64,000 nucleotides of DNA from an uncultured Sphingobacteriales bacterium (GTDB lineage Bacteria > Bacteroidota > Bacteroidia > Chitinophagales > Chitinophagaceae). Both the position numbers and the translations under genes were made by a program. The notes beneath the pieces are model-generated. The model was not told the origin of the DNA. It saw only the letters and a list, made by a program, of their open reading frames with translations, and searched no databases. Position 1 is the stretch's first letter. The number at the start of each line of letters is the position of its first letter. This document shows, piece after piece, positions 61,657 through 64,000 of this stretch. The DNA lies in NCBI GenBank assembly GCA_937871285.1, contig CALMQS010000047.1:62001-126000 (forward strand), in the 5' to 3' direction.

Positions 61657-61803
61657 GATGATGATGGGTGCATCCCAAATTTTAGCAGGCAGACATCACT
61701 ATCTGGTGGCACGTGAGACACGTACCGCGGCGGCCGCCCCGGCACGTATCTCACGTGCAGGAAAATATGCAAAGCGAAAATTTGGGATGCCCCCATGATG
61801 ATT
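61657..61803. repeat. Nested inverted repeat, MITE-like or cruciform element
   Basis: Outer arms 61657-61683 and 61777-61803 match in 23 of 27 positions; their inner parts share GCATCCCAAATTTT. Inner arms 61709-61727 and 61740-61758 (GCACGTGAGACACGTACCG) match in 17 of 19. The centre is the perfect palindrome GGCGGCCGCC (61729-61738). All three are centred within a few bases of 61733. The element sits between the DUF4091 gene and the next gene and carries no credible frame. Confidence 0.75.
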
Positions 61804-61894
61804 GCGGACAGAAAATATTTATATTTTTATACAAAGGCTATAGATGGGTTGTTTTATGGAAGACAGCACGGTACAACAGGAGGATGATAATTCT

Positions 61895-64000
61895 ATGCTT
61901 ATACAACATTCTTTATTGAAAAACATAAGGTGCATAACGATCGTTTTTTTAGTGTGTTTTATTTCCTGTGATTTTAATGGAAGTGCTGCAAACGTATCAA
62001 AGCCCGACCCCGGCAGGTTTACACAAATAGTGCTGGCTGCCGGGCTGGATGAGCCGCTTCAAATGGAAGTGCTGAGTAATAACGACGTCCTGTTCATAGA
62101 AAGAAAAGGATCGGTGAAAATATATAAGGCTGATGAAAAAAAAGTGCTCACCATTGCTAATTTTAATGTATTCAGCGGTATTGAAGACGGGTTGCTCGGG
62201 ATGGCCGCCGATCCGGATTACATAAAGAACAACTGGGTATATTTTTATTATTCAGTAGCAGGTGACAAGTGGAGAAACAGGCTTTCGAGGTTTGAACTAA
62301 AAGATAACCAACTGGTACCTGGATCGGAAAAGCGATTGCTCGAAATTCCTACCCAGCGCGTGTACTGCTGCCATTCTGCAGGTTGCATCACTTTTGATCC
62401 GGAAGGCCTGCTCTACCTTTCCACCGGCGACAATACTGCCGCATCTGCCGCTTCAAAAGAGGGCTATCCGCCTATAGACGAAAGACCAGGACAAGAATTG
62501 GCTGATGCACAGGCTACCGCGGCCAACAGCAACGACCTGCGGGGAAAAATCCTCCGCATCAAACCCGAACCCGAAGGCGGCTACTCAATCCCCGACGGTA
62601 ATCTTTTTCCGAAAGACGGGTCAGAAGGACGTCCTGAAATTTATGTGATGGGCTGCCGTAACCCTTACCGTGTATCGGTGGATCCCAAAAATGGTTATGT
62701 ATATTGGGGCGAAGTAGGACCCAATACGATCGTGCGAGGAAAAGACAGCACCATAGCCAATTATGACGAGATCAACCAGGCCCGGTCTGCGGGCTTCTTT
62801 GGCTGGCCTTACTTTATAGGTAATAATGATGCCTACCCCGATTATGATTATGCGACCAAAATAGCGGGACCCCGGTTTGACCCGGAGCATCCTGTAAATA
62901 CTTCTCCCAACAATACAGGTATTCAACAACTGCCGCCTGCCCGGCCGGCTTTGATCTGGTACGGGATAGACAGCTCCGCTCAGTTCCCGTTGCTGGGCAA
63001 GGGAACAGCCACTGCAATAGCAGGCCCGGTTTATTATAGTGATTTATATAAGGATGCCAGGTACAAATTGCCCGGTTACTATAATGGAAAGCTCTTCATT
63101 TACGATTGGATGCGGCGGTGGATCATGGCGGTAACCCTTGATGAACAGGGCAACTACAAAAGCATGGAACCCTTCCTCGAACATCTTCACCTTACGGCGC
63201 CTATAGACATGAAGATCGGGCCCGATGGTGCGATCTATTTCCTCGAATACGGAACCAACTGGTTTGCTAAAAATGCCGATGCCCGGTTAACCCGTATAGA
63301 ATACGCCGAAGGCAACAGGAACCCCCATGCCGTTATCAGTGCCGATAAATTATACGGGGCGGCACCTTTAACAGTGAATTTTTCGGGCGCCGGCTCTGTT
63401 GATTATGATCCGGACGATGGCATATCCGCCAGCACATGGAAGATAGGGAACGATGTACTGACCGGCGAACAGGTGCAATATCGCTTTGCTGCACCCGGCG
63501 TATACAAAGTAAGGCTAACGGTAGAAGACCGCCACGGAGGACGATCGGAGGCAGAAACCAGCATCAGCGTGGGCAATACGCCCCCCGAAGTGATGATCCA
63601 TACAAAGAGCAACCGCAGCTTTTACTGGCCGGATAGCAAAATGTTTTATGATGTGCAGGTTACCGATCCGGAAGACATTAAGATAGATCCGGAACGGCTC
63701 AGGATTTCATTTAAATATTTTCCTCAGGGAAAAGATATCGAGGTAGTACTTGCGGATGATCAAAATGACGGAGATACAAGGTTCATACAAGGAAGGCAGC
63801 TTACCCTTACGCTGGATTGTAAAGCCTGTCATAGTATGAAAGATTCCTCGGCTGGACCTTCTTACCGGGCTGTTGCACACAGATATTTCAATGTAGACGG
63901 GGCTGTGGAACAACTATCCAAAAAAATCATACAGGGAGGTGGTGGTAACTGGGGCGACCGTCAAATGAGCCCCCATCCGGATCTGGGTGAAGCGGAGGCA
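61895..64000 (+). CDS. PQQ-type sugar dehydrogenase-PKD-cytochrome c lipoprotein (3' truncated)
   Basis: The frame stays open to the window end (702 codons). The ATG at 61895 is preferred: AGGAGG lies 11 bases upstream and it gives a leader with lipobox FISC (Cys25); an in-frame ATG at 61856 is the alternative. Domains: glucose/sorbosone dehydrogenase propeller (about 35-465, with VYCCHSAGCITFDPEG and LLYLSTGDN), PKD (about 480-560, FSGAGSVDYDPDDG) and cytochrome c with CKACH (Cys642, Cys645, His646). It is a paralogue of the middle of the gene at 48591 but without its ThuA domain. Its place in the SusC/SusD locus suggests it oxidises the product released by the glycosidase. Confidence 0.88.
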   Translation, partial: MLIQHSLLKNIRCITIVFLVCFISCDFNGSAANVSKPDPGRFTQIVLAAGLDEPLQMEVLSNNDVLFIERKGSVKIYKADEKKVLTIANFNVFSGIEDGLLGMAADPDYIKNNWVYFYYSVAGDKWRNRLSRFELKDNQLVPGSEKRLLEIPTQRVYCCHSAGCITFDPEGLLYLSTGDNTAASAASKEGYPPIDERPGQELADAQATAANSNDLRGKILRIKPEPEGGYSIPDGNLFPKDGSEGRPEIYVMGCRNPYRVSVDPKNGYVYWGEVGPNTIVRGKDSTIANYDEINQARSAGFFGWPYFIGNNDAYPDYDYATKIAGPRFDPEHPVNTSPNNTGIQQLPPARPALIWYGIDSSAQFPLLGKGTATAIAGPVYYSDLYKDARYKLPGYYNGKLFIYDWMRRWIMAVTLDEQGNYKSMEPFLEHLHLTAPIDMKIGPDGAIYFLEYGTNWFAKNADARLTRIEYAEGNRNPHAVISADKLYGAAPLTVNFSGAGSVDYDPDDGISASTWKIGNDVLTGEQVQYRFAAPGVYKVRLTVEDRHGGRSEAETSISVGNTPPEVMIHTKSNRSFYWPDSKMFYDVQVTDPEDIKIDPERLRISFKYFPQGKDIEVVLADDQNDGDTRFIQGRQLTLTLDCKACHSMKDSSAGPSYRAVAHRYFNVDGAVEQLSKKIIQGGGGNWGDRQMSPHPDLGEAEA

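Noticed and set aside
61713..61919. 68-residue plus frame upstream of the last gene
   Set aside because: It starts within the nested inverted repeat and overlaps the better supported lipoprotein start in another frame.
1..64000. tRNA, rRNA, tmRNA and transposase genes
   Set aside because: Scanning by eye gave no cloverleaf, rRNA segment or transposase-like protein; small RNA genes could still be missed without a covariance search.

Overview
The window looks like chromosomal DNA of a Bacteroidota, most likely family Chitinophagaceae (Niabella/Niastella/Terrimonas-like; inferred from gene content and protein style, not from a database search). Pointers are a SusC/SusD pair with its own ECF sigma factor and FecR anti-sigma factor, many Bacteroidota-type lipoproteins, scarce Shine-Dalgarno sequences and TAnnTTTG-like -7 elements. 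No rRNA, tRNA, CRISPR array or intact transposase gene was seen.

Layout. 1-6.6 kb: housekeeping and single genes (end of a class A penicillin-binding protein, cytosolic GH13 amylase, a secreted hypothetical protein, smpB, accD, a TrpB2-type tryptophan synthase beta chain). 6.6-16 kb, minus strand: a six-gene cluster for exported carbohydrate chemistry, read as CE15 glucuronoyl esterase, two Tat-exported Gfo/Idh/MocA oxidoreductases, a polysaccharide-deacetylase-like protein, a propeller/HEAT/cytochrome c lipoprotein and a DUF1080 protein. 16.3-23.6 kb, plus strand, divergent: a planctomycete-style module of a cytochrome c/DUF1549/LamG/DUF1553 protein, a DUF1501 protein, a Tat-exported beta-propeller and a DUF2231/cytochrome c/LRR membrane protein. 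23.7-28.5 kb: a HipA-like kinase with DUF3037, then a Crp/Fnr regulator, OsmC, rhodanese, a small Cys-rich membrane protein, an exported methyltransferase and a lipoprotein. 28.6-41.8 kb: one more Tat-exported Gfo/Idh protein and a complete myo-inositol catabolic operon (iolB-C-A-G-symporter-J-D-E, minus strand) facing a LacI-type regulator with two palindromic operators between them. 42-48.4 kb: CBS protein, double-DUF1080 protein, TPR protein, phosphosulfolactate synthase-like protein overlapping aroE, SRPBCC protein. 48.6-52 kb: a ThuA/PQQ-type dehydrogenase/PKD/cytochrome c lipoprotein closed by a very strong terminator. 52.4-64 kb: a polysaccharide-utilisation-like locus (sigma factor, FecR, SusC with STN domain, SusD, DUF4091 glycosidase-like protein), then a second dehydrogenase/PKD/cytochrome c protein cut by the window end.

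How it fits together (inference): the window is rich in oxidative sugar handling outside the cytoplasm. Five proteins carry CxxCH haem motifs, three Gfo/Idh proteins carry twin-arginine signals, and there are DUF1080 proteins of the kind linked to 3-keto-glycoside cleavage. Sugar or glycoside oxidation could feed electrons to cytochromes outside the cytoplasm, while inositol is fully broken down inside.

A second theme is intergenic DNA built from a few recurring short words (TAAGTG-type, AAATTTGA-type, GGTTGCAGG-type and others). They repeatedly contain or touch the stop codon of the preceding gene. There are also clusters of REP-like hairpins and one nested inverted repeat resembling a small non-autonomous element.
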